Positions 13,117 through 21,895 are shown, counted from the stretch's first letter. The stretch is DNA of 64,000 bases from Corynebacterium variabile (GCF_006539825.1 NZ_BJNT01000005.1:169538-233537), one strand, 5' to 3'. Notes: generated from the sequence alone by a model not told the origin. Program-made: numbers and translations.

Positions 13117-13492
13117 TGACACGACGCTACCCGGTAGGGCTGGCAGGTCGCTGGCAGACACCCGTGATCGGGGTGGTAGCCGTGGGGCCGGTGTGGCGGG
13201 TGAGTTTTCAGGATGACGCCAGGCCGCACCCCCACTCCGACCTTTCCCCCCATCCCTCCCCTGCCTTCACCGCCCCATGACGGCATCTTGTCCACGTCTT
13301 GGGACCGCAGGACGGTTTCCGGCCGATTTTCCGTCCTGCCGTCCCAAGATGCCGACACCCCTCCGAGGCGAGTTTGCGCCGACATATCGGTAATGCTGTG
13401 GCAGCAGAACGTCGAAACGTCGGCGCAAACCCCCATCGTCAACGAGCACAGGCCCCACAACTGAAAGCTGTGGGGCCTGTCGGTGTGATCAG
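13117..13492. other. 375-bp gene-free region with nested inverted repeats
   Basis: No convincing ORF. Two structures are visible. First, CTTGGGACCGCAGGACGG (13298-13315) pairs with 13331-13348 (18-bp arms, one mismatch), and CGGCATCTT at 13281-13289 extends the right arm after an 11-base insertion. Second, GTTTGCGCCGAC (13372-13383) pairs perfectly with GTCGGCGCAAAC (13419-13430). A terminator for the next gene lies at 13448-13480. The paired arms with internal insertion look like a decayed palindromic element rather than a simple terminator. Confidence 0.6.
13448..13480 (-). terminator. Terminator of the LGFP mycolyltransferase gene
   Basis: Perfect 12-bp inverted repeat ACAGGCCCCACA / TGTGGGGCCTGT with a 9-base loop, 12 bp after the stop at 13493. 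Confidence 0.75.
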
Positions 13493-15646
13493 TTACCGCG
13501 CAGGAGCGGGAACCGGCTCTTCGCTGACGGGAGCTGCCGGATCCTCGGGGTCTTGTTCCCCATCGACATCCGCACCCGGGTCAGTGTCAGCGTCCTCCGT
13601 CCGGGTGACCGTCACCTCGCCGTCCTTGTCCACGGTGACGGTGCCGCGCTCAAATTTCGCGACACCTGATCCGTCATCGTTGACGACTTGATCAGCGGTC
13701 GGGAACCCGAGACCCTCCGGGTGCTCGTAGCCCTCCTTCTTCCAGGCGTCGGCCACCGGACCGTTCAGGAAGTAGTAGGCAGGCCCACCGTCCTTCGAGT
13801 ACATGTAGCCGTTGTCCGTCCGGATCCACGTGTCATCGGGACCGGTACCGAGATCCGTAACGTTCCTGACCGGGAAACCGAGAAGACCGGCCGGGCCGCC
13901 CAGCTCCTTGTAGCGTTCCCAGATGGGACCGTTCACGGCGTAGACCTTGTTGTCCTTGCCCTTGCGGTAGACCGTACCGGCCTCGAACTCCTGCTTCGTG
14001 CCGGCCACGTCGGTGAGGCTCTCTTCATCACTTAGCGGGAAGCCCATTCCCCGTTCGTAGTCTCGCTTTGCCCAGGCACTGAGGACATCAGATTTGACGG
14101 CCACGGCCCCGTACTCAGGGATGTAGTGAATGCGGCCTCCCTCATAACGGGCGTAATCCCCCTTCGACAGCTTTTTCTCTTCATACGTGGGGTAACCGAG
14201 CCAGGAGCTTGGACCGCCCATCTCCTTGTACTTCTTACCGGTCGCACCCCACTGGGCGTACGCGACCTGGGTCTTGGGATTGAGGTAGACCGTGGCACCC
14301 CCGAACTCCTGGACCTTATTACCGTGTTCGACCTCGTAGGCGTTCGAGATGCACTCACCGATTTCCCGGGCATCCTCGCTGTCCTGTCTCGTCTTGAAGG
14401 CGCCTTCGACGGTACAGTTCACCGAGAGGTCGCCCTCGTCCAATCCCCACTTTTCAGCAATCATCGGCCACATGTTCTTCACTTCCGGCTCCCAGTACGC
14501 CCAGGTGTGGGTGCCGTTGGGACGGAAGACGTCGGTAACCTCCACTCCGGCGAGTTTGGCGGCGTTGACGAAGCTCTGGGTAGTGACCCGGGATCCGAAC
14601 TCGCGGGGATTGTTGAGGAAACCTGGTTTGTCATTGGGCTTGTCGTGGTTCCCCGCCGTTCCGTTACCTGAGGAGACGTAAACGAGCTTGCCCTTGAGAT
14701 TTCGAACAAGCAGTTTCGGGTCGTGCTCGCGCCAATTACGGGAGTAGAACGGCCCCCACATCTTCGTGGCGTCGAAACCGGTGGACTGCAGGTTCGAATC
14801 GAACATGTACGGTAAGCCGGGCGAGGTGGTGTCCAGGTAACCGGAGAAGGAGCCGACGGCGTCGAACATCTCCGGGTTGCGCGCAGCCAGGTTGACCGCA
14901 CTGGTCCCGCCCATCGAGACACCCATGACAGCGCGGTGCTCGTCCTGGATCCGGTAGTGAGACAGAACGGATGGGAGTTCCTCGGTCAGGAACGTCTCCC
15001 ACTTGTAGTTCTGACCGTTGTCCGGCTGCTCCCAGTCCGAGTAGAAGGACCCGGACCCACCGACAGGCAGGACCAGAGTGACGTTCTTGTCTCCGAAATA
15101 GCTGACGATATCGGTCCGGTAGGACCAGCTGTTCTCCGTCTCACTGCCCCAGAGTCCACCCAGCATCAGGATGGACGGGAACGTCTTCTCCTTATCAGTG
15201 TGCCAGTCCCGGGCCAGGTGCAGCTGCACCTTCTGCACCTCGCCACCCATGGCTGGCGAGGTGACGGACACATTAACCCAGCGGTCCCCCTTCCACTCCT
15301 CCTTCTTGACCTCGACACCGTCAGGAAGCCCAGGGACATCAGGGTCCAGGGTCTGAGCGATCGTCGCCCGGTCCGGCGCGGGCCCGGGATCATCCGCCGC
15401 GAACGGGGACGCGGCAGGCGGAGCGATGTTCCCGGTCTCCGCACGCGGCGTCCCGTCATCCGCCGGGACTTCCGTGGGATCTTCCTGAGTGGCGACGACG
15501 GGAGCATCAGCGACGCCGCCGTCTGTCGGCGCCTCTTGCGCGACAGCGGCAGGAGCTGCCAACGAGACTGCTGTAGCAAGGGCGATGGGGAGTGCAAGAA
15601 CCGCTCGCATGGAGCGGCGCCTGCCCGAGTGCGGGGTGGGACGCAT
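13493..15646 (-). CDS. Mycolyltransferase with C-terminal LGFP repeats (PS1/Cmt1 type)
   Basis: Transfers mycolic acid onto arabinogalactan or trehalose outside the membrane. ATG at 15646 is chosen because AGGAAGAG lies 6 bases upstream; the frame also has an upstream TTG. The 717 residues comprise a signal peptide (cut near AVAQE, residue 37), an acidic Pro-rich spacer to about 95, and an antigen-85-like alpha/beta-hydrolase with Ser244 in GVSMGG and His380 in NGTHTW. From about 460 there are four or five LGFP-type repeats (SSWLGYPT, RGMGFPLS, AGLLGFPV, EGLGFPTA), which bind the wall. This is a second PS1-like protein besides the one at 17662-19641. A terminator follows and the 172-bp upstream gap suggests its own promoter. 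Confidence 0.9.
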   Translation of the reverse strand: MRPTPHSGRRRSMRAVLALPIALATAVSLAAPAAVAQEAPTDGGVADAPVVATQEDPTEVPADDGTPRAETGNIAPPAASPFAADDPGPAPDRATIAQTLDPDVPGLPDGVEVKKEEWKGDRWVNVSVTSPAMGGEVQKVQLHLARDWHTDKEKTFPSILMLGGLWGSETENSWSYRTDIVSYFGDKNVTLVLPVGGSGSFYSDWEQPDNGQNYKWETFLTEELPSVLSHYRIQDEHRAVMGVSMGGTSAVNLAARNPEMFDAVGSFSGYLDTTSPGLPYMFDSNLQSTGFDATKMWGPFYSRNWREHDPKLLVRNLKGKLVYVSSGNGTAGNHDKPNDKPGFLNNPREFGSRVTTQSFVNAAKLAGVEVTDVFRPNGTHTWAYWEPEVKNMWPMIAEKWGLDEGDLSVNCTVEGAFKTRQDSEDAREIGECISNAYEVEHGNKVQEFGGATVYLNPKTQVAYAQWGATGKKYKEMGGPSSWLGYPTYEEKKLSKGDYARYEGGRIHYIPEYGAVAVKSDVLSAWAKRDYERGMGFPLSDEESLTDVAGTKQEFEAGTVYRKGKDNKVYAVNGPIWERYKELGGPAGLLGFPVRNVTDLGTGPDDTWIRTDNGYMYSKDGGPAYYFLNGPVADAWKKEGYEHPEGLGFPTADQVVNDDGSGVAKFERGTVTVDKDGEVTVTRTEDADTDPGADVDGEQDPEDPAAPVSEEPVPAPAR

Positions 15647-15818
15647 GGGAAACTCTTCCTGAAACGACAACAGTCACGGCACTCAGGCCGACACTGTGAC
15701 AGATGTGACGGAAGTAAAGGTAGCACGGTCCCAGGACCACAGTCATCTGCCAACTGTGCTGCACAGACGCTACATCGCTGCCGTTCCCACTCCGGAAGAA
15801 ATAACTTGCACTCCCCCG

Positions 15819-16856
15819 CTATTCAACCTCCAACACCTCCGCGATCAGGGGCCAGGCGTCCTTCATGACGGGAACCCAGGCGTTCCAGTTGTGCGCTCCC
15901 GTGGGCTGCATGTCCGCGTGGACCGATACCCCGGCGTCCTCGGCATAGGAGAGGAAGCGCTCCGTACTCATCCGCGACAGCGCCTCGCCACTTTGGTCCG
16001 TCGTCGCCGTGATCGGGTCATTCGTCGGCTCGCCCGGAGTCAGCCGTCCGGATCCGGAGTAGACGAAGACGGTGGTGTCCCGGAGATTGTCGAGCAGCAG
16101 CTTCGGGTCATGGTCGGCCCAGCCCTGTGAACCGAGCGGACCCCACATGTTCGCCGCCGTGCTGCGACCCCAGACCTTCAGCATCGCGTCCACCGCCTGC
16201 GGCATGCCCGGCGAGGACATGTCGAGGTAGCCGGAGAACGAGCCCGCGAACCGGAAGGCATCCGGGTGCCGCCCGGCAAGCGTGACCGACGCGGTCGCCC
16301 CCATGGACACGCCCATGATCGCCCGACGGTCATCCGAACGGAAGTCCTTGGCCAGGACCGCCGGAAGCTCCTCGGTGAGGAAGGTCTCCCAGTTGATCGT
16401 CTCGCCGTTGTCCTGGTTCACCCAGTCGGTGTAGAACGTCGCACCACCGCCCACCGGCATGATGAGATTCACGTTCTTGTCGGCGTACCACTCGGCGGCA
16501 TCGGCCTGGGTCAGCCAGCTGTTGGACTCGTCGGAGCCGTAGATCCCGCCGAGCGTCCACACCGAGGCGAAGGTCTGCTCCGGACGGGTGTACCAGTCCC
16601 GGGCCAGCTGCATCTCCACCTTCAGCGGCTCGCCGGGCATGGCGGCCGAGTTCACGTACAGGTCGACGCGGCGTCCCTGCTCGTCCTCTCCCCCGTCCAG
16701 CCACTCCACGTGGTCGATGCTGACGCCGGCGGGGAGGTCGGCGGTGGCGGCACCCGACGCAGCCGCCCCCGACGGCACGGTGGTCGACGCGCCCGCCACC
16801 GGAACCGGGACGGTCAGGGCCAGGGCAAGAAGAGCGCCACCGACGGCTCGCCTCAT
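15819..16856 (-). CDS. Mycolyltransferase, short form without LGFP repeats
   Basis: Antigen-85-like esterase of 345 residues from the start MRRAVGGALLALALTVPVPVAGA, which gives a proper signal peptide; the frame is open 32 codons further but that stretch is Arg-rich and lies over another ORF. Ser184 lies in GVSMGATASVTLAGRHP and the His in TGAHNWNAW. RDWYT, MPVGGGATFYTDW and WETFLTEELPAVL match its LGFP-bearing neighbours closely. The start overlaps the stop of a tiny secreted ORF (ATGA). Probably arose by duplication within this array, without the LGFP tail. Confidence 0.88.
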   Translation of the reverse strand: MRRAVGGALLALALTVPVPVAGASTTVPSGAAASGAATADLPAGVSIDHVEWLDGGEDEQGRRVDLYVNSAAMPGEPLKVEMQLARDWYTRPEQTFASVWTLGGIYGSDESNSWLTQADAAEWYADKNVNLIMPVGGGATFYTDWVNQDNGETINWETFLTEELPAVLAKDFRSDDRRAIMGVSMGATASVTLAGRHPDAFRFAGSFSGYLDMSSPGMPQAVDAMLKVWGRSTAANMWGPLGSQGWADHDPKLLLDNLRDTTVFVYSGSGRLTPGEPTNDPITATTDQSGEALSRMSTERFLSYAEDAGVSVHADMQPTGAHNWNAWVPVMKDAWPLIAEVLEVE

Positions 16857-17011
16857 GCCTCGGCCCCGAGCGCGTCCTCGGCGGAACCGGCCGAACCGGC
16901 GGCAGGGGTGCCCGGGGCCGCGACGGCCGTGGCGCACAGCGAGAGGGAGCACAGAACGGAGACCGCGGCGGCAGCGCCGCGGCGTCGGAGGTTAAGGGAT
17001 GTCAGGTTCAC
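16853..17011 (-). CDS. Tiny secreted protein coupled to mycolyltransferase
   Basis: A 52-residue ORF from GTG at 17011 (NLTSLNLRRRGAAAAVSVL, then CSLSLCATAVAAPGTP). It has the layout of a signal peptide (basic n-region, hydrophobic core, AVAAP cleavage site) followed by only about 20 Gly/Ala/Ser/Glu residues. Its stop overlaps the start of the mycolyltransferase as ATGA, which argues for translation and coupling. The Shine-Dalgarno is weak, and an alternative GTG at 17062 would add 17 residues. It could equally be a leader peptide or a relic of a duplicated mycolyltransferase N-terminus. Confidence 0.45.
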   Translation of the reverse strand: MNLTSLNLRRRGAAAAVSVLCSLSLCATAVAAPGTPAAGSAGSAEDALGAEA

Positions 17012-17095
17012 CCGGTGATCGTACCGTGACCGCGGGCACAGCTCGGGGGCGCCGAGGTTCACGCCCGGCGTCCCACCTGTCTGAACATCATCCGA

Positions 17096-17662
17096 TCATC
17101 CGCAGTAGTTGGCCTCCGCGGCGGCCTTGATCGCCTCTGCGATGACCTCGGGATCCTCGTCGGATTCGCCGAGTGCCTGCAGCTGGCCGGCGATGGCGGG
17201 GACGGCGAAGCTGTCGCGTCCCTCCTCATTCGCCAGGCACTGCTCGTGGGCGGCGGCGATCATCTGGTCCTGCAGAACCTGGTCATCGACCTCGATATTC
17301 TTGCCCTTGAGCTCGTCGAGGAAGGCATTGTCCTCCTCGCCACGCACGGCGGACGCCTCGGGCAGCTCGGTGATCTCCGAGATGCCGCCGTCCTGGGCGT
17401 CGCCCGAGCCGGAGTCCCCGCCGCCCGAGTGCGGGTTCGGGGTGGTGGTCACGACCGCACCCGAGGTGGTCGGGTTCGCCGGCACGACCTGCGACGGTCC
17501 GGAGGACGCCGAGGTGTCGCTCTCCGCGGTGGAGGAATCGTCACCGCAGGCTGCGAGGGCCCCGGCGGTGGCCAGCGCGAGGACGCCGGCGCCCAGTGCA
17601 CGGGTGGTACGGGTTGCGCGGGTGGTACGGGTTGCGCGGGTGGAACGGAAACGCATGAGCAT
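17096..17662 (-). CDS. DUF732 lipoprotein
   Basis: 188 residues with a lipoprotein signal (ALGAGVLALATAGALAACGDD; lipidated Cys near 39), a Ser/Thr/Gly-rich spacer and a C-terminal DUF732 domain (about 110-188, FLDELKGKNIEVDDQVLQDQ, with Cys in HEQCLANEEG and at the penultimate residue). DUF732 is a small secreted/lipoprotein domain common in mycolic-acid bacteria, function unknown. The start overlaps the mytA-like stop as TGATG, so it is co-translated with it. The n-region is encoded by 2.6 copies of an 18-bp tandem repeat (17601-17648), giving ATRTTR repeats. Confidence 0.85.
   Translation of the reverse strand: MLMRFRSTRATRTTRATRTTRALGAGVLALATAGALAACGDDSSTAESDTSASSGPSQVVPANPTTSGAVVTTTPNPHSGGGDSGSGDAQDGGISEITELPEASAVRGEEDNAFLDELKGKNIEVDDQVLQDQMIAAAHEQCLANEEGRDSFAVPAIAGQLQALGESDEDPEVIAEAIKAAAEANYCG
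17601..17648. repeat. 18-bp tandem repeat in lipoprotein signal sequence
   Basis: CGGGTGGTACGGGTTGCG occurs at 17601-17618 and 17619-17636, followed by a partial copy (CGGGTGGAACGG). It encodes the Arg/Thr-rich n-region of the DUF732 lipoprotein, so copy number changes would stay in frame. Confidence 0.85.
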
Positions 17663-19641
17663 CAGCCCTTGTAGTCTTTCTCGATGTTGCCGTTGACCAT
17701 GCGGATCTCACCGTGCTGGAAGGTGACCTTCCGCACGCCGTTCTCCTCGGTCTCGTCGGAGGTCGGGAACCCGAACCTGCCCTGCTCGTAGCCCTCCTCG
17801 CCCCAGGCCTTGAAGATCTCGCTGCGGGAGATGCTGTGCGCACCCGTCGCGGCGGACCAGTAGATGTTGCCGTCGTCGAAGGTGCTGAACGCACCGCCGC
17901 GGATACCGATCTCGTCGGAGGTCGGGAAGCCCAGACCGGACTTCGACGGGCCGCCGGCCTCGATGTACTTGTTCGCGATGACGCCCTGGACGTACTGGAC
18001 CTTGCCGTCCTTGTTGCGGACGATGACGCCGTTCTCGAACTTCTGCCACTGACCACCGTCGATGTCGACGGCCGCCTCGGTCGGGAAGCCCAGCGGGCCG
18101 GTCTCCCACTTGGTCCTGCCCCAGGCGTCGATGATGTCCTTCTTCACGGGGACAGCGCCGGTCTCCGGGGTCCAGTAGATCGCGCCGTTCTCGAAGTTCA
18201 CGAAACGGCCGCGGCCGTTGGCGATGGTGATCTCCTCGGAGGTCGGGTAACCGAGCCAGGAGTCCGCGCCACCCATCTCGGAGTAGCGGGCGCTGATCCT
18301 GCCCCAGGTGGCATGCGCACCGGTGGAGGGCTTCCACCAGACACGGCCGTTACGGAAGTCCTGGACCTTGCCGCCGTCCTTGGCGTCGTACTCGTTGGTG
18401 ATGCAGGTACCGAGCTGGGTGCGGTACTTGTCCGCGGTCTTGGCGATGTCGCCGACCGGGGCACAGGTGGCGCCGGTGTCCTCCTCGGACAGACCGAAGG
18501 TCTTGGCCATGTACGGCCAGGCCTGCGTCATCTCGTACTGCCAGTAAGGCCAGTCGTGGGTGCCGGACGGACGGAACTTCTCGATGACCTCGACGCCGGA
18601 CTTCTTCGCCGCGGAGACGAAGTTCCGGGAGGTCAGGTTCGCCAACGCCTCGAGACCCCAGGCGGCCGGGTTCGCCGGGAAGCCCGGGATCTGGCCCTGC
18701 ACGTCGTAGGCGCCGGCGTTGCCGTTACCGGAGGAGACGTAGACGGTGGAGTCCTTGAGCTTGTCGACCTGCTGCTTCGGGTCGTTCTCGTTCCAGCGCT
18801 GGGAACCGTAGGGGCCCCACATGTTGGTGGCGGAGAGTCCGCTCGTGTCGTTGATGGCGTAGTCGATGGCCATCGGCATACCGAAGGAGGTGGTGTCCAG
18901 GTAGCCGGAGAACGAGCCGACGAACTGGAACATGCCCGGGTTGTGGGCGGCGAGGTTCACCGCGGCGGTACCGGACATGGACAGGCCGGTGATGGCGCGC
19001 TGCTCGTTGGTCCGCCAGCCCTCGCGGAGCACCGCGGGGAGCTCGTTGATCAGGAAGGACTCCCACTTGTAGTTGACGCCGTTCTGCTCCTTGTCCCAGT
19101 CGGTGTAGAAGGAACCGGCACCGCCGACAGGCATGACGACGTTGACGTTCTTGTCGGCGTAGTACTGCGCGATATTGGTGGACAGGGTCCAGCCGGACTC
19201 GTCGTTGCGGGCGCGCATGCCGTCGAGGGCCCATACGGACGGGAAGGTCTTGTCGGGCTGGTTGTACCAGTCGCGGGCCAGCAGGATCTGGACCTTCACC
19301 GGCTCGCCGGGCATGGCTGCGGAGTTGATGTACACATTCGCCCAGCGGTCGGTGAGCCACTCGACCTTCTCCACGGAGACGCCGTCAGGCAGACCCGGAA
19401 GGTCCTGGTCCTCGACGGACTGCGGGATGCGCTCCGGGACTGAGTCGGGATCGACAATGCCGCCGAAGATCGACGGGTTGGGCTGCGGGGCGTTCTCCTG
19501 GGCTGCGGCCGGGGAGACCAGCGGCAGGGCGACAGCCACGGACAGCGGCAGGGCGAGCACGGCAGTGGTCACCCGTCGCGCGCCACGGATACCACGGGTA
19601 TCACGGGCCCAGGGGGACTTCTTCGCGGCGAATGGCTTCAT
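17662..19641 (-). CDS. cop1: Major mycolyltransferase PS1/Cop1 (MytA) with LGFP repeats
   Basis: Trehalose corynomycolyltransferase of the PS1 type. ATG at 19641 follows an AGGAAAG site; the frame extends 39 codons upstream through non-protein-like sequence. The 659 residues are close to the 657 of C. glutamicum PS1. A signal peptide is cleaved near AAAQE (48). The esterase domain spans about 85-400, with Ser221 in GLSMSG (GxSMGG is usual; the Gly-to-Ser change is outside the catalytic residue) and His in SGTHDWPYW. Five to six LGFP repeats follow (WLGYPTSEE, GPLGFPTEA, SGLGFPTSD, RFGFPTSD). It is followed by the coupled DUF732 lipoprotein. Symbol by similarity and synteny. Confidence 0.92.
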   Translation of the reverse strand: MKPFAAKKSPWARDTRGIRGARRVTTAVLALPLSVAVALPLVSPAAAQENAPQPNPSIFGGIVDPDSVPERIPQSVEDQDLPGLPDGVSVEKVEWLTDRWANVYINSAAMPGEPVKVQILLARDWYNQPDKTFPSVWALDGMRARNDESGWTLSTNIAQYYADKNVNVVMPVGGAGSFYTDWDKEQNGVNYKWESFLINELPAVLREGWRTNEQRAITGLSMSGTAAVNLAAHNPGMFQFVGSFSGYLDTTSFGMPMAIDYAINDTSGLSATNMWGPYGSQRWNENDPKQQVDKLKDSTVYVSSGNGNAGAYDVQGQIPGFPANPAAWGLEALANLTSRNFVSAAKKSGVEVIEKFRPSGTHDWPYWQYEMTQAWPYMAKTFGLSEEDTGATCAPVGDIAKTADKYRTQLGTCITNEYDAKDGGKVQDFRNGRVWWKPSTGAHATWGRISARYSEMGGADSWLGYPTSEEITIANGRGRFVNFENGAIYWTPETGAVPVKKDIIDAWGRTKWETGPLGFPTEAAVDIDGGQWQKFENGVIVRNKDGKVQYVQGVIANKYIEAGGPSKSGLGFPTSDEIGIRGGAFSTFDDGNIYWSAATGAHSISRSEIFKAWGEEGYEQGRFGFPTSDETEENGVRKVTFQHGEIRMVNGNIEKDYKG

Positions 19642-19703
19642 GTTCCGTTCTTTCCTCTTCGGGTCTCGTACATCAGGGGCCGGCGGACCACCAGCCGTGT
19701 CCC

Positions 19704-19732
19704 CTCCGAGCGGGTTCCCCTCCCACTCGGAG
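19704..19732 (-). promoter_or_regulatory. Hairpin in the cop1 5' leader
   Basis: CTCCGAGCGGG and CCCACTCGGAG pair with one mismatch around 7 bases, 63 bp upstream of the cop1 start. It lies in the likely untranslated leader and could stabilise or regulate the mRNA of this abundant protein. The promoter is presumably in the AT-richer stretch near 19790-19870. Confidence 0.35.
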
Positions 19733-19906
19733 TGTTCACGGCACGGGCCCGAACTCACCGGCGGATGCCGGAGTGAACCGGGGGTGTGACAGGAGCCATT
19801 ATGGACGCCTGCCCCGGCGTCTCTGTGCTGACACGCCAGAAGTCTAAAGTTTTAGTTGAAGGTTAGGGTCCACAGTAACAGACCCGGTACTGCGCACCCC
19901 CATATT

Positions 19907-20620
19907 TCAGTCGAGGATCAGCAGCCAGATCGCCACATGGTGCAGCGCCGCCGCGACAATTGTCGCCGCGTGGAAGACCTCGTGGAAGCCGAACCACCGG
20001 TCCGAGGGGTTCGGACTCTTCCGCCCGTAGACCACCGCGCCTGCCGTGTACACCAGGCCACCGATCAGGATGAGGATTCCGGCGACCGCCGGAAAAACGT
20101 CCACGAAACCGGGGAGCCGCAGTAGCGCGACCCAGCCGAGTACCAGGTAGACCACCACATCCACCCACCGGGGATGGCCGATCCAGAAGACGTTCAGGGC
20201 CACCGCGGCGATGGCTGCCACCCAGCACACCGGCAGCACCCACAGGCCGTCCGACCAGGACCCGAAACTGTAGACCACCACGGGTCCGTACGTGCCGGCG
20301 ATGAACACGGCGATCATCGAGTGGTCGGCACGCCGCCACGCCTGCACCGTGGCCTCACTGCGCCACGGGGCGCGGTGGTACAGCGCCGAGACGGTGAACA
20401 GACCCACCAGGCAGGCGACGTAGAGCAGCGTCACCCAGGCAAGGGTTCCTGCCCCGTGGAGGCTGAAGGCGGTGACGACCAGTGCGGTCCCGGTGCCGGC
20501 GAAGTACCAGGCCGAGTTCTCGTGGAGCCGGCCGCGCAGCAGCGGACGCAGGCCACGGTCGACCGGGGGACGCCGGGACCGACGTGGTGGTCGGGCATCC
20601 GGAACTCGAGGTGGGGTCAT
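19907..20620 (-). CDS. Hemolysin III / TrhA (YqfA) family membrane protein
   Basis: 237 residues with seven predicted membrane helices. It carries the family's conserved polar sites: SALYHR early, RADHSMI with its His in the middle, and HEVFHAATIVAAALHHVA near the end, which form a metal-binding site in the PAQR/hemolysin III superfamily. Roles in membrane-lipid energy homeostasis have been proposed for E. coli TrhA. A hairpin terminator lies just upstream, so it is transcribed separately from mytB. Confidence 0.88.
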   Translation of the reverse strand: MTPPRVPDARPPRRSRRPPVDRGLRPLLRGRLHENSAWYFAGTGTALVVTAFSLHGAGTLAWVTLLYVACLVGLFTVSALYHRAPWRSEATVQAWRRADHSMIAVFIAGTYGPVVVYSFGSWSDGLWVLPVCWVAAIAAVALNVFWIGHPRWVDVVVYLVLGWVALLRLPGFVDVFPAVAGILILIGGLVYTAGAVVYGRKSPNPSDRWFGFHEVFHAATIVAAALHHVAIWLLILD

Positions 20621-20638
20621 GCTGTCATCATAACGGGA

Positions 20639-20682
20639 ACACCCCGGGGCAGTTTCCGTGGCGGGAAACTGACCCGGGGTGT
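20639..20682 (-). terminator. Terminator after mytB-like mycolyltransferase
   Basis: ACACCCCGGG..CAGTTTCC and GGGAAACTG..CCCGGGGTGT pair over about 19 bp around a 5-base loop, 21 bp after the stop at 20703. Confidence 0.75.
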
Positions 20683-20702
20683 GGGGCTCAGGGGGCTACC
20701 GG

Positions 20703-21797
20703 TCAGAACGGCAGCTGGAGCGAGCCGAGCGCGGAACCACCGGACTGCGGCAGCGGCGACTGGATGTTGCGCAGCGAGTTCAGGATGGCGGGGCGGGCCT
20801 TGACCAGCTCCGGCTTCCACAGCGTCCAGTTGTGGACACCGATCAGCGGGTAGCTGGCGGTGACGTTCGCACCGGCGAGACGGGCGGCGGCCTCGTAGCG
20901 GACGGTCTGGCTGGCGGCCATCTGCTCGAGCACGATGCCGGCGACGCCACCGACCGGATCGTTGAAGAAGTTCTCCGTGTCCCTGCCACCGTTGGGGATA
21001 CCGGCCGCGGAGGCCAGGTAGACCGGCATACCGCGCAGGTTCATGACGTTGAGCAGCGGGTCATTCTGGAAGCGGACCGGGTCAATCGGGCTGCCCCACA
21101 TGTCCCAGATGTTCGCGCCCTGGGATCCCTCGTTCATCGCGTACTGCAGGGCCAGGTACATGCCCGGCCAGGTGGTGTTGAGGTAACCGGACAGCGAGGT
21201 GACCTGCTTGAACTGGTCACGGTGACGACCGGCGAGGTTCAGGGCGGCGGTGCCACCCATCGACAGGCCGACGATCGCGTTGTTGGTCGGCGAGATACCG
21301 AAGCCGCTCTGCAGCTGAGCCGGAAGCTCCTTGGTGAGGAAGGTCTCCCACTTCGGGTTCTTCGGGGTGGTGTTGCCGCGGAAGGGGCCGACCCAGTCAG
21401 CGTAGAACTGTGAGGCGCCACCGACGGGCATGACCACGTTGATGTCGTCATTGACGAAGACGTCGCCGATCTTGCCCAGCTTGGTCCAGGCGTTCCAGTC
21501 GTCGCGGGCGCGCAGGCCGTCGAGCATGTAGACCGCGGCGTCACTGTTGGAGCGCTTGATCTGGACCTGGATGTCCTGGCCCATGGCAGCTGACGTAAAC
21601 CAGCAGTTCTGGATGAAGTAGTTGTCGTTGCTCCAGGAGCAGCGCGGCCCCAGATTCGCACGATCATCCGCGGAGGCCGTAGGGCTGGCGACTGCGGCGA
21701 TACCCAGTGCGGTGGCCACGGCGGTGATCAGGGCGGCAACCTTGCGCCCCATCGTGCCGGTCGCAGACCTGTGCTTACCGGTGCTGGTCGTCATCAT
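20703..21797 (-). CDS. mytB: Mycolyltransferase MytB / antigen 85 type
   Basis: 364 residues with signal peptide (AALITAVATALGIAAVASPTASAD) and a single antigen-85-like domain. The catalytic Ser lies in VGLSMGGTAALNLAGRH and the His in IGVHNWTLWK. Cys pair CSW/NCW near the mature N-terminus. It is the most antigen-85-like of the four mycolyltransferases, lacking LGFP repeats and ending in a short Pro/Gly/Ser tail. Position next to ubiA matches cmt2/mytB of C. glutamicum and fbpA of mycobacteria. Two adjacent ATG codons follow AGGAAGAG; the first is listed. Confidence 0.9.
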   Translation of the reverse strand: MMTTSTGKHRSATGTMGRKVAALITAVATALGIAAVASPTASADDRANLGPRCSWSNDNYFIQNCWFTSAAMGQDIQVQIKRSNSDAAVYMLDGLRARDDWNAWTKLGKIGDVFVNDDINVVMPVGGASQFYADWVGPFRGNTTPKNPKWETFLTKELPAQLQSGFGISPTNNAIVGLSMGGTAALNLAGRHRDQFKQVTSLSGYLNTTWPGMYLALQYAMNEGSQGANIWDMWGSPIDPVRFQNDPLLNVMNLRGMPVYLASAAGIPNGGRDTENFFNDPVGGVAGIVLEQMAASQTVRYEAAARLAGANVTASYPLIGVHNWTLWKPELVKARPAILNSLRNIQSPLPQSGGSALGSLQLPF

Positions 21798-21895
21798 TCT
21801 CTCTTCCTGGTGTCGGCCCCGTGCCGACGCGCGTCACTCCACGCGTCAACGGAACTCTCGTCTGTCACGGAGCCTATCGCGTCATCGGCCAGGAA

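Noticed and set aside
13213..13464. 83-residue ORF in the gap after the cutinase
   Set aside because: Covers the inverted repeats, Pro/Arg-rich, without ribosome site.
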